The notes beneath the pieces were generated by a model that saw only the letters and a program-made list of their open reading frames with translations, searched no databases and had not been told where the DNA came from. A stretch of DNA of 64,000 nt, from the NCBI GenBank assembly GCA_027307235.1, contig DAHUXH010000003.1:1-64000 (forward strand), in the 5' to 3' direction. Below are positions 43,577 to 52,723 of the stretch, in pieces; position 1 is the first letter of the stretch, and each line of letters begins with the position of its first letter. This DNA comes from Vulcanimicrobiota bacterium. GTDB lineage: Bacteria; Vulcanimicrobiota; Vulcanimicrobiia; Vulcanimicrobiales; Vulcanimicrobiaceae. The position numbers were made by a program, and so were the translations under genes.

Positions 43577-44256
43577 ACGCGATTATCCAGAAGGATATTG
43601 GGACTTGGATTCGAGACGGCATGTTCGGTCGGCTCGGAAAATATGAAGTCCTCGTCCTTATTGGTGTCGGTTCCTTGGAACCCTTGCTCATGCACACCGG
43701 ACGGTTGGTCCCGATTATGGCGCTTGCGTTTGGGCTAATGGCATCAGTTGGTGCATTTGCCGACTCGTTTGCAGGCGAACGTGAACGAGGAACGCTTGAG
43801 GTACTTTTCTTATCGCCTATTTCATCGCGCAACTTGCTAGTCGCTAAATGGGTGGCGGGAGTGGTATACTGCCTCGCCATCGGGACGGCGGTCGGTATTG
43901 GTGGATTTGCTGTCGCCGCTCTGGGTCAACTGAGACCGGCGAAAGGGACTTCATGGGAAATAGCTGCTTGTCTTGCACTATTCGCTGTGCCGATGATCGC
44001 CGCCATTCTCTGCGTCTTCTCTATTCTCGCCAAAGAGAGCCGCCAAGTGCTGCAATTTGCCATGTTCACATTACTAGGTTTGCTTATTCTTTCTAGTGCT
44101 TTTGAAGGTTTGCTCAGACCGATCTTTCTATACCTCGCTTCTACCAGCGTTCTTGTTGTTGGGGTAGGTGTCTGCGCCGCGTTCACGCTCATCACCATCG
44201 TTGCACTGTGGACTGCCTATGGATTACTCCGTAAGAACCGCGGATACTCGTGCTGA
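43573..44256 (+). CDS. ABC-2-type permease
   Basis: 227 residues with about six hydrophobic segments (for example LVPIMALAFGLMASVGAF, LACKing charged residues around VYCLAIGTAVGIGGFAVAAL). The cytoplasmic motif AGERERGTLEVLFLSPISSRNLLVAKW is typical of ABC-2 permeases. It is short, like the transmembrane subunits of simple ABC exporters, and would dimerise. The gene overlaps the ATPase gene and shares its low GC content, so the pair was probably acquired together. It runs convergent to ppsA with a 16-bp gap. Confidence 0.85.
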   Translation: MNAIIQKDIGTWIRDGMFGRLGKYEVLVLIGVGSLEPLLMHTGRLVPIMALAFGLMASVGAFADSFAGERERGTLEVLFLSPISSRNLLVAKWVAGVVYCLAIGTAVGIGGFAVAALGQLRPAKGTSWEIAACLALFAVPMIAAILCVFSILAKESRQVLQFAMFTLLGLLILSSAFEGLLRPIFLYLASTSVLVVGVGVCAAFTLITIVALWTAYGLLRKNRGYSC

Positions 44257-44272
44257 GCGGGTGCTTCGAAGG

Positions 44273-46687
44273 TCATCCGAACGAAGTGTCTGTTCCCAGT
44301 TGTGCGCGGGTCTTGAGGAGGCTGTCGGGGTTGAGGCTGATCGATTCGATGCCGAATGAAACGAGCGCGCGCGCCATCTCCGGGTAGTCCGAAGGCGCTT
44401 GTCCGCAGATGCCCACGTGGCGGCCGTTGCGCCGGGCACCCTCGACCGTTTGGCGCAGCATCTCCAAGACGCCCGGGTCGCGTTCGTCGAAATCGAAGGC
44501 CACGATCTCCGAGTCGCGATCGACGCCCAAGACCAGTTGCGCGAGATCGTTCGAGCCGATGGAGAACCCGTCAAAGAGCTTGGCAAACGCGTCGATCTGG
44601 ATGACGTTGTTCGGAATCTCACACATCACGTAGATTTGTAGGCCGTTTCGTCCGCGTTGCAGTCCGAAGCGCGCCATCGTTTCAAGCACGCGCTCAGCTT
44701 CCGGAACACGGCGGCAAAACGGAATCATCAGCACGATGTTGGTGAATCCCATATCGTCGCGTGCGCGCTTCATCGCCGCACACTCCAACTCGAATCCGTC
44801 GACGTAGGCGGCGTGCGCGTAGCGCGATGCGCCGCGAAAGCCGAGCATGGGATTGGCCTCGACCGGCTCGAATGCCGTGCCGCCGAGCAATCCCGCATAC
44901 TCGTTGGTCTTGAAATCCGACAGGCGCACGATCACCGGCTTGGGGTGGAACGCGGCCGCGATCGTAGCGATGCCTTCCGAGAGCTTGCGAATGAAATACT
45001 CGCGCGGGCTCGCGTAGCCGGCGGTCACCGCGGCGATGCCGGCGCGCACCGCTTCGGATACGCGTTCCGGGTGGGCGATCGCCATCGGATGCACCGTGAT
45101 GTCGTCGGAGATGATGAACTCCATGCGGGCTAGTCCGACGCCGTCATTGGGGAGCGCACGCGTCTTGAAGGCCGCTTCCGGCGTGCCGATGGTGAGCATG
45201 AGTTTGACGGGCGGCGCCGGCAATGCACCGACGTCCACGCGTTCCGCGGCAAACGGCACGCGCCCTGGATAGACGAAGCCCGTGTCGCCTTGCGCGCACG
45301 AGACGGTGATCTCGCCCGCCGCAGCTAATCGTGAGGTCGCGTCGTGCGCTCCGACGATCGCGGGAATGCCGAGTTCGCGCGCGACGATCGCGGCGTGGCA
45401 GGTGCGTCCGCCGCGGTCGGTCACGATCGCCGCCGCGATCTTCATGGCGGGTTCCCAATCGGGCGACGTCGTCGGAGCGACCAGCACGTCGCCCGGCCGC
45501 ACGGACGAAAGTTCGGCGACGCTGCTGACAACTCGCGCCGTTCCGCTTGCGATTCTTGTGCCGACGGAGCGGCCGCTCACGATGACCTGCGGCGGCGGTA
45601 CGGTCAAGCGCTGTGTTTCGAAGACGGTGACTTCCGTCGGCTTCTGCGATGCGACCGTTTCGGGACGCGCTTGGATGACGTAAATGGCGCCGTCGGGGCC
45701 GTCCTTGGCCCACTCGATGTCCATGGGAACCGCGTGTCCGGCAAGCTCGCTGTAATGCTGCTCGATGGCGATGGCGTATCCTGCGATCGCGAGCGAGTCT
45801 TCGTCGCTGATGCATGCGCGGCGCTGCTCGTCGGGCGTGGTCGCAACGTTGAGGGTGCCGGTCGGCCCATACACCATCTTCACCGTTTTCGATCCAATGC
45901 GGCGCCGCAGCACGGCACGAAAGCCGTGTGCGTAGGTGGGTTTATGCACGAACAGTTCATCCGGATCGACGCTGCCCTGCACCACGTTTTCGCCGAGACC
46001 ATACGAAGCATTGATGAAGACGACGTCACGGAAACCGCTCTCGGTATCGAGCGTGAACGCGACCCCGGCGCACGCGAGATCGGAGCGCACCATCTTCATG
46101 ACGCCGACCGAGAGCCCAATCTTGAAATGATCGAACCCCTTGTCGATGCGATAGTGGATGGCGCGCTCCATGAACAAGCTGGCGATGCAGCGGCTGTAGG
46201 CGCTCAGCAGCTCTTGCTCGCCGCGAACGTTGAGCATCGTTTCGTGCTGCCCGGCGAAGCTTGCGCTCGGCAAGTCCTCGGCGGTGGCGGAACTGCGAAC
46301 CGCCACGGCGAGCGGCTCGTTGTATTCCGCTTGCAGCGCGTGATACGCCGCCACGATCTCGTTGCGCACGTCGATAGGTAGGGGCGCGCTTTGCACGATG
46401 TCGTGCGCGCGCTGCGCGCGCAGCGCGAAGTCACGCAGATCGTTGGTGTCGAGCCCGTCGAGTTGTGCGTGCAGGGCCTCCCACGCCCCGGCGCTCGCGA
46501 GCACATGGCGATAGGCTTCCACCGTGACGGCAAAGCCGTCAAGCACCGGCACACCGTGCGGACGCAGCGCCTGGTACAACTCACCGAGCGACGCGTTCTT
46601 TCCACCGACCAGGCCGACGTCCGCGGCGCCGATCTGCGCGAAGGTGCGGACATAGCGAAGCTCTTTGGCGACTCCTGCGGTCTTCAT
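44273..46687 (-). CDS. ppsA: Phosphoenolpyruvate synthase
   Basis: 804 residues from the ATG at 46687, close to the usual ~790. The open frame extends to 46906 but the extra part is not protein-like. The N-terminal ATP-binding domain opens with AADVGLVGGKNASLGEL. The swivelling phosphohistidine domain has GGRTCHAAIVARELGIPAIVG with the catalytic His. The C-terminal TIM barrel has GLARMEFII and MLGFRGASRY. The last segment (CGQAPSDYPEMARALVSFGIESISLNPDSL) holds the active-site Cys. It makes PEP from pyruvate and ATP, feeding gluconeogenesis. Confidence 0.96.
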   Translation of the reverse strand: MKTAGVAKELRYVRTFAQIGAADVGLVGGKNASLGELYQALRPHGVPVLDGFAVTVEAYRHVLASAGAWEALHAQLDGLDTNDLRDFALRAQRAHDIVQSAPLPIDVRNEIVAAYHALQAEYNEPLAVAVRSSATAEDLPSASFAGQHETMLNVRGEQELLSAYSRCIASLFMERAIHYRIDKGFDHFKIGLSVGVMKMVRSDLACAGVAFTLDTESGFRDVVFINASYGLGENVVQGSVDPDELFVHKPTYAHGFRAVLRRRIGSKTVKMVYGPTGTLNVATTPDEQRRACISDEDSLAIAGYAIAIEQHYSELAGHAVPMDIEWAKDGPDGAIYVIQARPETVASQKPTEVTVFETQRLTVPPPQVIVSGRSVGTRIASGTARVVSSVAELSSVRPGDVLVAPTTSPDWEPAMKIAAAIVTDRGGRTCHAAIVARELGIPAIVGAHDATSRLAAAGEITVSCAQGDTGFVYPGRVPFAAERVDVGALPAPPVKLMLTIGTPEAAFKTRALPNDGVGLARMEFIISDDITVHPMAIAHPERVSEAVRAGIAAVTAGYASPREYFIRKLSEGIATIAAAFHPKPVIVRLSDFKTNEYAGLLGGTAFEPVEANPMLGFRGASRYAHAAYVDGFELECAAMKRARDDMGFTNIVLMIPFCRRVPEAERVLETMARFGLQRGRNGLQIYVMCEIPNNVIQIDAFAKLFDGFSIGSNDLAQLVLGVDRDSEIVAFDFDERDPGVLEMLRQTVEGARRNGRHVGICGQAPSDYPEMARALVSFGIESISLNPDSLLKTRAQLGTDTSFG

Positions 46688-46769
46688 GCCGCAAGTCTGC
46701 GCTTGTGATGTTACCGGGTGATGAGCGGTAATTCCCAGGATATTCAAACGGGCGCGCCATGCTAGAGCA

Positions 46770-46970
46770 ATGTTCACGCCCGAAAACGAGCCGTTGCCGG
46801 AGGAATTGGAGCGCTTGCTTACCGATGAGGAGCGCGATACGCTAGCGCGCGAGAGCGTCCCCGACGAGGTGCGCGCCGACATCTTTGAACGCTTGGAAAG
46901 CCGCATTATCGCCGCGCGCGAGCGGATTCAAGCCGAAGACAAATCCGACGCCGACACGCCTGAGATCTAG
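46770..46970 (+). CDS. Small acidic protein
   Basis: 66 residues, strongly charged (about 40 percent Asp/Glu/Arg/Lys), beginning MFTPENEPLPEELERLL and containing a long predicted helix (VRADIFERLESRIIAARERIQ). No family is recognised. It is divergent from ppsA (82 bp between starts) and overlaps the convergent esterase-family gene by four bases. The amphipathic, acidic composition and its position make a real gene more likely than a chance frame, but this is not certain. Confidence 0.5.
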   Translation: MFTPENEPLPEELERLLTDEERDTLARESVPDEVRADIFERLESRIIAARERIQAEDKSDADTPEI

Positions 46971-48292
46971 ATTCCCGACGGGTAGGTTTCGGGGACCTCG
47001 CCTGCTTCCCAAATAGGCGTACGTTCGAGGGGTTCCACTGCGCGTGTCACGTCGTAGTGAAAGACCGCGTCGAACTGCGCGATGATGTTCGCGCGGAAAT
47101 AGTGACTGATCAACTCGGTCTCAGGCTTGTAGACAACGCCGATCGCACGCTCGAGCATCGATTCGGGTAATCCCGGCAGATACGGGCGGTGGGGACGTAA
47201 CGGGAGGTAGAAGCGCGGCACGCCGATATCATGGAAGAGGCCTTCGTAACTGTCCGGACGCGCGTCGCGCACGCGTTTGCGCTCTTCGGGGCGATGCCAC
47301 TCGGGTGCTGCCGTGACCGTGCCGCTGTAGGTCGTGAACCCGACGAGCACGGCGTCGTTCCCCTGTCGTTCGCGCATGAGGTGACCGACATTGGTCTCCC
47401 CGCGCCGCCCCATCGATGTGGCTCCGGCATCACCGACGTGCGAGTTGTGCGCCCACACCACCAGCTTGCAACTGCCGGTGCGCCGCGCGAGATGTTCCGT
47501 CAAGCGTTCGAGGGTGTCGACCATGTGCGTGTCGCGAAGATTCCACGAAGAGACGTCTTCGTCGAGCATGGTGCGGTAATAGTTTTCCGCTCCCGCCACG
47601 ACGCGGGCGTTTTGCTCGGTGTAGAAATACTCATCGTCCGTGGCGCGTCCGTCTTGCTTTGCATACGTCGCCGCGCGGCGTTGAATGTCGAGCAGTTGCG
47701 CCAGCACGTCGTCCCGGCACGACGGCATTCCGCGAAACAAGGCGTAGGCATAGTTCTCGGTGCGATGCTCGTAGGGCGAGAGGCACTCATACCGTTGGCG
47801 CGCGAGCTTGGCGGCACGCGGGTCGACGCGATCCAAGTACGTGATGACGGCATCGATGGAGGCGTACATGCTATACAGATCGAGGCCGTAGAAACCGGCT
47901 TTCGGCGCGCCGGGCGCACGCGCATCGTTGTGCTCGCGCAGCCAAGCGATAAAGTCCAGCACCTCGGCGTTGCGCCACATCCACGTCGGAAAGCGCGTGA
48001 AACCCGCCAGCGACTCGACGGCCTCGACGTCATCGCCGGCGCCGCGCACGAAGCGGTTGACGCGATATGCGTCGGGCCAGTCGCCTTCGACGCATACGCC
48101 GGCGAAGCCGCGCTCGGCAATCAGCCGCTTGGTAATCTGCGCGCGCACGCGATAAAACTCGTGCGTTCCGTGTGTCGCTTCACCAAGCAACACGAACGGC
48201 GCATCACCGGCCAACGCCAGCAATCCGTCGAAATCGCGGTCGCTTCCGTCCAGCGGATGAAGAAACTGGTGCACCGAGTGCTTGGTATGCAT
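46967..48292 (-). CDS. Erythromycin-esterase family protein
   Basis: 441 residues with the EreA/Tiki-like signatures: VLLGEATHGTHEFYRVRAQITKRLI, CVEGDWPDAYRVNRF, YGLDLYSMYASI and KLVVWAHNSHVGDAG. The two conserved His (EATHGTHEF) and Glu residues form the metal-independent hydrolase site proposed for erythromycin esterases. Most chromosomal homologues have not been shown to hydrolyse macrolides, so resistance should not be assumed. No signal peptide. An efflux operon is divergent from it, which makes a detoxification context possible. Confidence 0.88.
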   Translation of the reverse strand: MHTKHSVHQFLHPLDGSDRDFDGLLALAGDAPFVLLGEATHGTHEFYRVRAQITKRLIAERGFAGVCVEGDWPDAYRVNRFVRGAGDDVEAVESLAGFTRFPTWMWRNAEVLDFIAWLREHNDARAPGAPKAGFYGLDLYSMYASIDAVITYLDRVDPRAAKLARQRYECLSPYEHRTENYAYALFRGMPSCRDDVLAQLLDIQRRAATYAKQDGRATDDEYFYTEQNARVVAGAENYYRTMLDEDVSSWNLRDTHMVDTLERLTEHLARRTGSCKLVVWAHNSHVGDAGATSMGRRGETNVGHLMRERQGNDAVLVGFTTYSGTVTAAPEWHRPEERKRVRDARPDSYEGLFHDIGVPRFYLPLRPHRPYLPGLPESMLERAIGVVYKPETELISHYFRANIIAQFDAVFHYDVTRAVEPLERTPIWEAGEVPETYPSGI

Positions 48293-48306
48293 GCTGCCTC
48301 ACCATC

Positions 48307-48337
48307 ATCCTCGCACGATGGCGTGAGGATCGTGCGA
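48307..48337. promoter_or_regulatory. Two overlapping inverted repeats in a divergent promoter
   Basis: TCGCACGAT (48311-48319) and ATCGTGCGA (48329-48337) form a perfect 9-bp inverted repeat. ATCCTC (48307-48312) and GAGGAT (48325-48330) form a second one that competes with it. The site lies 14 bp upstream of the esterase-family start and could be an operator or a leader hairpin. Confidence 0.35.
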
Positions 48338-48458
48338 ATGCAGTCGTCTAGAATTGTGAAGGAGCCGGGAAGGGCATGCCGCCGCAGGCCTGGGGGTTCT
48401 TCGTCGTCGTTTCCCACGCATCGGGTACCGTCACTCGCATGCGGAGGCTGCACGTCAC

Positions 48459-49661
48459 ATGAACCGGCGGGCGTCGATCGCAGCGATCGCGTCGGTCGCT
48501 GTGCTTGCCTTGCTCGCGCTGGTATTTCTTCGTCCGCACCCTTCGACGGCGATCGAAGCGTCTGGTGTGATCGAAGCAACGCAGAGCGATGTCGCTCCCA
48601 AGACCCAAGGGCGTCTCCTTCGCCTGCCGGTGCGCGACGGCGATCGAGTGCGGCGCGGCGCGGTTGTGGCAGTGCTGGAGCAGGTGAATCCGTCGCTCAC
48701 GTTCGATCAGGCGCGCGCGAACGTCGCTGCCGCGCTCGCGCAAGTCGATGCCGCGCAGGCTGCCTATGATTTGCAGCACCTCACGTATCGAGCGCAACTC
48801 GATCAGGCGGGTGCCGGCGTGTCGATGGCGGGGGCGAATCTCGGAGCCGCGCAAGAAAACCTCGCCATCGAGATGCAAGCGGCGTCGCTGCGCGTGGAGC
48901 AGGCGCAGGCGCAGCTTGTTGCGGCGCGTTCCGCGTACGACCGCGCGACGATCGAACTCTCGCGCGACCGCGCGTTGGTCACCACCGGCGACGAGCCACA
49001 ACGCGCGCTCGACGACGCGTCGGCACAATACCGAGCGGCGTCCGCTCAACTGAAGACGGCGATCGCCGCCGTGGCGCTTGCGCAAGCCGATCGCCGCAAC
49101 GTCCAGATTCGGGAGCTGGGCGTGCGCGCGTCGCATTCGCAACAACGTGAGGCGCTTGCGGCGCTCGACACCGCCCAGGCACAAGCGCAGTTCGTGGCTC
49201 AGCGACGCGCGCAACTGTTGGCGGCGCAGGCGCAACTCGCGCAGGCACGCGCGGCCGCCGGCTTGGCGCGAGATCAGCTTCACGAAACGCGCGTCACGGC
49301 TCCCTTCGACGGGTACGTCGTCTCACACAACTTCGAGGTCGGGGACTTGATCTCGGCCGGTTCACCCGTGATGACGATCGCCGATCTCGTTCACCCCTAT
49401 CTCAACGTGTATGTCAGCGAAACCGATCTGCCGCGGGTGAAGACGGGCATGCGCGCCGATGTGACGATCGACGGGATGCCCGGGCAGACATTCACCGGCA
49501 CCGTGACAGAGATCGCCGGCACGGCGGAGTTCACGCCCGAGAATGTGCAAACCAAGGAGCAGCGCACCGAGTACCTCGTCTTTCGCGTGAAAATCCAATT
49601 CACCGATACGACCGGAACGCTCAAACCCGGCCTTCCCGCGGATGCGATCATCCGCGCATGA
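48459..49661 (+). CDS. HlyD/YbhG-type membrane-fusion protein
   Basis: 400 residues. One N-terminal membrane anchor (ASIAAIASVAVLALLALVFL), then a biotinyl-lipoyl-like half (VAPKTQGRLLRLPVRDGDRVRRGAVVAVLE). A long Ala/Gln-rich coiled coil follows (about residues 80-270), then the second lipoyl half (LHETRVTAPFDGYVVSHNFEVGDLI) and a beta-barrel. It bridges an inner-membrane ABC exporter to the periplasm. The next ATPase gene overlaps its stop (ATGA). The order HlyD-ATPase-ATPase-permease resembles the E. coli ybhGFSR export locus, with the two ATPase domains on separate genes. Confidence 0.93.
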   Translation: MNRRASIAAIASVAVLALLALVFLRPHPSTAIEASGVIEATQSDVAPKTQGRLLRLPVRDGDRVRRGAVVAVLEQVNPSLTFDQARANVAAALAQVDAAQAAYDLQHLTYRAQLDQAGAGVSMAGANLGAAQENLAIEMQAASLRVEQAQAQLVAARSAYDRATIELSRDRALVTTGDEPQRALDDASAQYRAASAQLKTAIAAVALAQADRRNVQIRELGVRASHSQQREALAALDTAQAQAQFVAQRRAQLLAAQAQLAQARAAAGLARDQLHETRVTAPFDGYVVSHNFEVGDLISAGSPVMTIADLVHPYLNVYVSETDLPRVKTGMRADVTIDGMPGQTFTGTVTEIAGTAEFTPENVQTKEQRTEYLVFRVKIQFTDTTGTLKPGLPADAIIRA

Positions 49662-50572
49662 CGCCGGCGATCGAACTCATCCACCTGTCGCGCAGCTTCG
49701 GAACGAGCATGGCCGTAGACGACGTTTCGATCGAGGTTGCGCGCGGCGAAATATTCGCGCTGGTCGGACCTGACGGCGCCGGAAAAACCACGCTGATACG
49801 CTTGATCTGCGGCGCGCTTGAAGCAAGCAGCGGCAGTGCACGCGTCGACGGGGTCGACGTCGTTGCCGAACCGGCACGCGTGCAAGCGGCGATCGGATAC
49901 ATGCCGCAGCGATTCAGCTTGTACCCCGATCTTTCGACGATCGAGAATCTGCGCTTCTACGGTGCCATCTTCGGCGTATCGAAGAGCGACTTCGTGCAAC
50001 GCTCGGCGCGTCTGCTCGACGAGTTCGCGCTCGCGCCGTTTGTCGCGCGCCGCACCGAAGACCTCTCCGGCGGCATGAGGCAGAAACTTGCCCTCGCGTG
50101 CGCGTTGATTCATAGTCCTGCCACGATTCTGCTCGACGAGCCGACTGCCGGTGTTGACCCGGTCTCTCGTCGAGCCTTCTGGCGGATTCTCTACGGCATC
50201 AATCACGAGGGAACGACGGTATTCGTGAGCACGCCCTACATGGATGAAGCCGAGCGCGCCGGTCGCGTCGCTTTCATTACCCGTGGATCGATCGTCAGTT
50301 GTGGAACGCCGGATGAACTGAAGAAGACGCTGGTTGGCGACGTGGTCGAGATCGTCTGCGACCGGCGTGCCGAGGCTCGACGAGCGCTGCGCGGCGAAGC
50401 ATTTGTACGCAGCGTCGAGGTGTTCGGAGATACGCTGCACGCGCTCGTTCCTTCGGCTGCCGAAGCGATTCCCGCGATTGAGCGGCATCTCGCGGCGGCG
50501 GGCATCGGCGCGACGCTGCGCGAGATTCCGCCATCGCTCGAAGACACGTTTGTCGCCCGGCTCGCGACATGA
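49658..50572 (+). CDS. ABC exporter ATPase 1
   Basis: 304 residues. Walker A GPDGAGKTT, signature LSGGMRQK, Walker B TILLDEPTAGVD and STPYMDEAERA, where the usual switch His is replaced by Pro-Tyr context (SxPYMDEAE). Loss of that His is common in the first half of YbhF-like ATPases. The C-terminal ~80 residues are the extra regulatory domain of DrrA-type proteins. It overlaps genes on both sides by four bases. It pairs with ATPase 2 to drive the exporter. Confidence 0.92.
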   Translation: MTPAIELIHLSRSFGTSMAVDDVSIEVARGEIFALVGPDGAGKTTLIRLICGALEASSGSARVDGVDVVAEPARVQAAIGYMPQRFSLYPDLSTIENLRFYGAIFGVSKSDFVQRSARLLDEFALAPFVARRTEDLSGGMRQKLALACALIHSPATILLDEPTAGVDPVSRRAFWRILYGINHEGTTVFVSTPYMDEAERAGRVAFITRGSIVSCGTPDELKKTLVGDVVEIVCDRRAEARRALRGEAFVRSVEVFGDTLHALVPSAAEAIPAIERHLAAAGIGATLREIPPSLEDTFVARLAT

Positions 50573-51495
50573 CCGGACGCACGACCGTTCTCGCGGAGGC
50601 ACTCACCCGGCGCTTCGGGAGCTTTGTCGCGGTGGATGCGGTGTCGTTTGAGATTCACGCAGGCGAGATTTGGGGATTCCTTGGCCCCAACGGTTCGGGG
50701 AAGTCCACCACGATTCGCATGTTGTGCGGCGTCCTGGAACCGTCGTCGGGGAGGGCGGAAGTGTTGGGATTCGATGTCGCGCGCGATCCGGAGTCGGTCA
50801 AGCTGCGGATCGGTTATATGTCGCAAGGGTCGAGCCTGTGGAACGATCTGACCGTCGACGAGCACTTGCGATTCTATGCGGGGTTGTTCGGGCTGTATGG
50901 TGCGCAAGAACGCGAGGCGGTCGACGAATGGGTGGGCCGTATCGGCCTTGGTGAACGCCGCTCGCAACTTGCCGGATCGCTTCCCGGCGGTTTTCGTAAG
51001 CGTCTTGCGCTCGCGTGCACACTGCTTCACCGGCCGCAGATGCTCTTCTTGGACGAGCCGACTGCCGGCGTTGACCCGCTCTCACGCCGCGAGTTCTGGG
51101 ATATCATCGTACGTCTGGCCGACGAAGGCACGACCGTCATGGTGACCACGCACTATCTCGACGAGGCGGAGCACTGCACGCAGTTGGCGCTGCTCTACGG
51201 CGGGCGGATCATCGCGCGCGGGAGCCCGCAGATGCTCAAGCACGCGCCCAATGCCGGCGTGACCGTGGAGATCATCTCGCCCAAGAACGAAGAGATCCTG
51301 GATGTCGTCGAGGATCTGCCGTTTGTTCGCAGCGCATCGTTGTACGGCACGTCGTTGCACGTCACCGTTGATCGTGACGAACAGATCGCCGGATTGATAA
51401 CCGCTCTGAACGAACGCGGGTTCGGTATCGGCGATGTGCCGGTCATCACCCCAACATTGGAAGACGTCTTCGCGTCATCGGTAAAGACATTGTGA
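50569..51495 (+). CDS. ABC exporter ATPase 2
   Basis: 308 residues. Walker A GPNGSGKST, Walker B MLFLDEPTAGVD and a normal switch His in VTTHYLDEAEH. The signature is altered to LPGGFRKR. With ATPase 1 (normal LSGGM, no switch His) this gives an asymmetric pair in which each partner supplies what the other lacks, as in the two halves of YbhF. It overlaps both neighbours by four bases. Confidence 0.92.
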   Translation: MTGRTTVLAEALTRRFGSFVAVDAVSFEIHAGEIWGFLGPNGSGKSTTIRMLCGVLEPSSGRAEVLGFDVARDPESVKLRIGYMSQGSSLWNDLTVDEHLRFYAGLFGLYGAQEREAVDEWVGRIGLGERRSQLAGSLPGGFRKRLALACTLLHRPQMLFLDEPTAGVDPLSRREFWDIIVRLADEGTTVMVTTHYLDEAEHCTQLALLYGGRIIARGSPQMLKHAPNAGVTVEIISPKNEEILDVVEDLPFVRSASLYGTSLHVTVDRDEQIAGLITALNERGFGIGDVPVITPTLEDVFASSVKTL

Positions 51496-52619
51496 ACTGG
51501 CGACGCGTCTGGACGATTGCCGCCAAGGAGTACACGCAATTCATGCGTGACCGGCGCACCGTTTTGACGACGATGCTGCTCCCGCTGATTCAAGTCGTGC
51601 TCTACGGCTATCTGTCGAGCGACATTCGGCACGAGCCGACGATCGTCTGGGACCTATCGCGCACGACGGAGAGCCGACGGCTCTTGCAAGCTCTTTCAAA
51701 CTCGCAGTATTTCTCGATGACGGCGGAAGCGCGCAGCATGCGGGACGTCGTGCGCCACATCGACGCGGGTCAAACGCTGGCCGGCATCGTGATCCCGCCG
51801 AACTACGCGCAATTGCTTCGCGAGGGGAAATCGCCGGAAGTGCTGGTGGCGGTGGATGCCTCCGATGCGACCGCGGCGCGAACCGCTCTTTCGGTTGCGC
51901 AAGCGGTCGGGAGCAGTCTGACGCGTCACATGCAAATCAAAGCCGTGCGGGTGCTGGGCGTCGTCCCTTCGCAGACCGGCGTCGATGTGCGCGCGCGAGC
52001 ATGGTACAATCCCGGCTTGCGTCAGGTCGTGTTCATCGTGCCGGGTGTGCTGGCGCTGATCATGCAGTTCACCATGACCTTCCTCAGCATGAGCACGATC
52101 GTTCGCGAGCGCGAGCTCGGCACGCTGGAACAGCTCATCGTGAGCCCCATTCAGTCGGGCGAACTGATGCTCGGCAAGATGATTCCGCTGATGACCGTCG
52201 GATTCGTCAATCTGACGACGATCTTGCTGCTCGCGGTCTTCTGGTTCGGCGTGCCGGTCGCGGGCAATGTCTTCATGCTGTACTTCGCGGTGTTCGTCTT
52301 TTTCTTCACGACCTTGGGCCTCGGCACGTTCGTCTCCACCATCGCGAAGACGTACATTCAAGCCATTCAGATGATCCAGTTTTTTCTTCTGCCGAGCATC
52401 CTGCTCTCCGGATTCATCTTCCCTGTGGCGGCGATGCCGAAAATTTTGCAGTGGTTCTCGTACTTCGTGCCGCTCACGTATTTTCTGACGATCGTGCGTG
52501 GCATCATCATCAAGGGCGTCGGAATCGAGTATCTCTGGCCGCAGCTTGCCTTGTTGATGCTCTTCGGCTTCATGGTCTTCACCACGGCCGTACTCCGCTT
52601 CCGCAAGCGCATTGACTAG
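51492..52619 (+). CDS. ABC-2-type permease of the export operon
   Basis: 375 residues from the GTG at 51492 (GTGA overlap). An N-terminal segment (WRRVWTIAAKEYTQFMRDRRTVLTTMLLPLIQVVLYGYL) is followed by a long extracytoplasmic loop. Five further membrane segments follow, with the family motif VRERELGTLEQLIVSPIQSGELMLGKMIP and FLLPSILLSGFIFPVAAMP. It resembles YbhR/YbhS. With a single permease gene, a homodimer is the simplest arrangement. No outer-membrane factor gene is present, so the exporter probably shares a TolC-like protein encoded elsewhere. Confidence 0.92.
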   Translation: MNWRRVWTIAAKEYTQFMRDRRTVLTTMLLPLIQVVLYGYLSSDIRHEPTIVWDLSRTTESRRLLQALSNSQYFSMTAEARSMRDVVRHIDAGQTLAGIVIPPNYAQLLREGKSPEVLVAVDASDATAARTALSVAQAVGSSLTRHMQIKAVRVLGVVPSQTGVDVRARAWYNPGLRQVVFIVPGVLALIMQFTMTFLSMSTIVRERELGTLEQLIVSPIQSGELMLGKMIPLMTVGFVNLTTILLLAVFWFGVPVAGNVFMLYFAVFVFFFTTLGLGTFVSTIAKTYIQAIQMIQFFLLPSILLSGFIFPVAAMPKILQWFSYFVPLTYFLTIVRGIIIKGVGIEYLWPQLALLMLFGFMVFTTAVLRFRKRID

Positions 52620-52652
52620 GTAAGGCCGGGAGCGGGACGGAGAAGGGTGGGC

Positions 52653-52682
52653 TTGACAGGCTCGCCCCGAGCGAGTTAGCAT
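52653..52682 (+). promoter_or_regulatory. Sigma-70-type promoter
   Basis: TTGACA at 52653-52658 and TAGCAT at 52677-52682 are separated by 18 bp, 41 bp upstream of the GTG at 52724. It is the best consensus promoter I found in the window. Confidence 0.7.
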
Positions 52683-52691
52683 GACAAACAA

Positions 52692-52706
52692 GTTTGCAAC
52701 GCAAAC
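52692..52706. promoter_or_regulatory. Inverted-repeat operator next to the promoter
   Basis: GTTTGC-AAC-GCAAAC, a perfect inverted repeat lying just after the -10 element, around the expected transcription start. It is a likely operator for the winged-helix regulator encoded in the same operon. Confidence 0.6.
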
Positions 52707-52723
52707 GAACACGAGAGGTGCCT

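Noticed and set aside
46688-46906. Longer ppsA frame
   Set aside because: The extra residues are Ser/Arg-rich and overlap the divergent small gene; family homology begins at MKTAGVAKELRYV.
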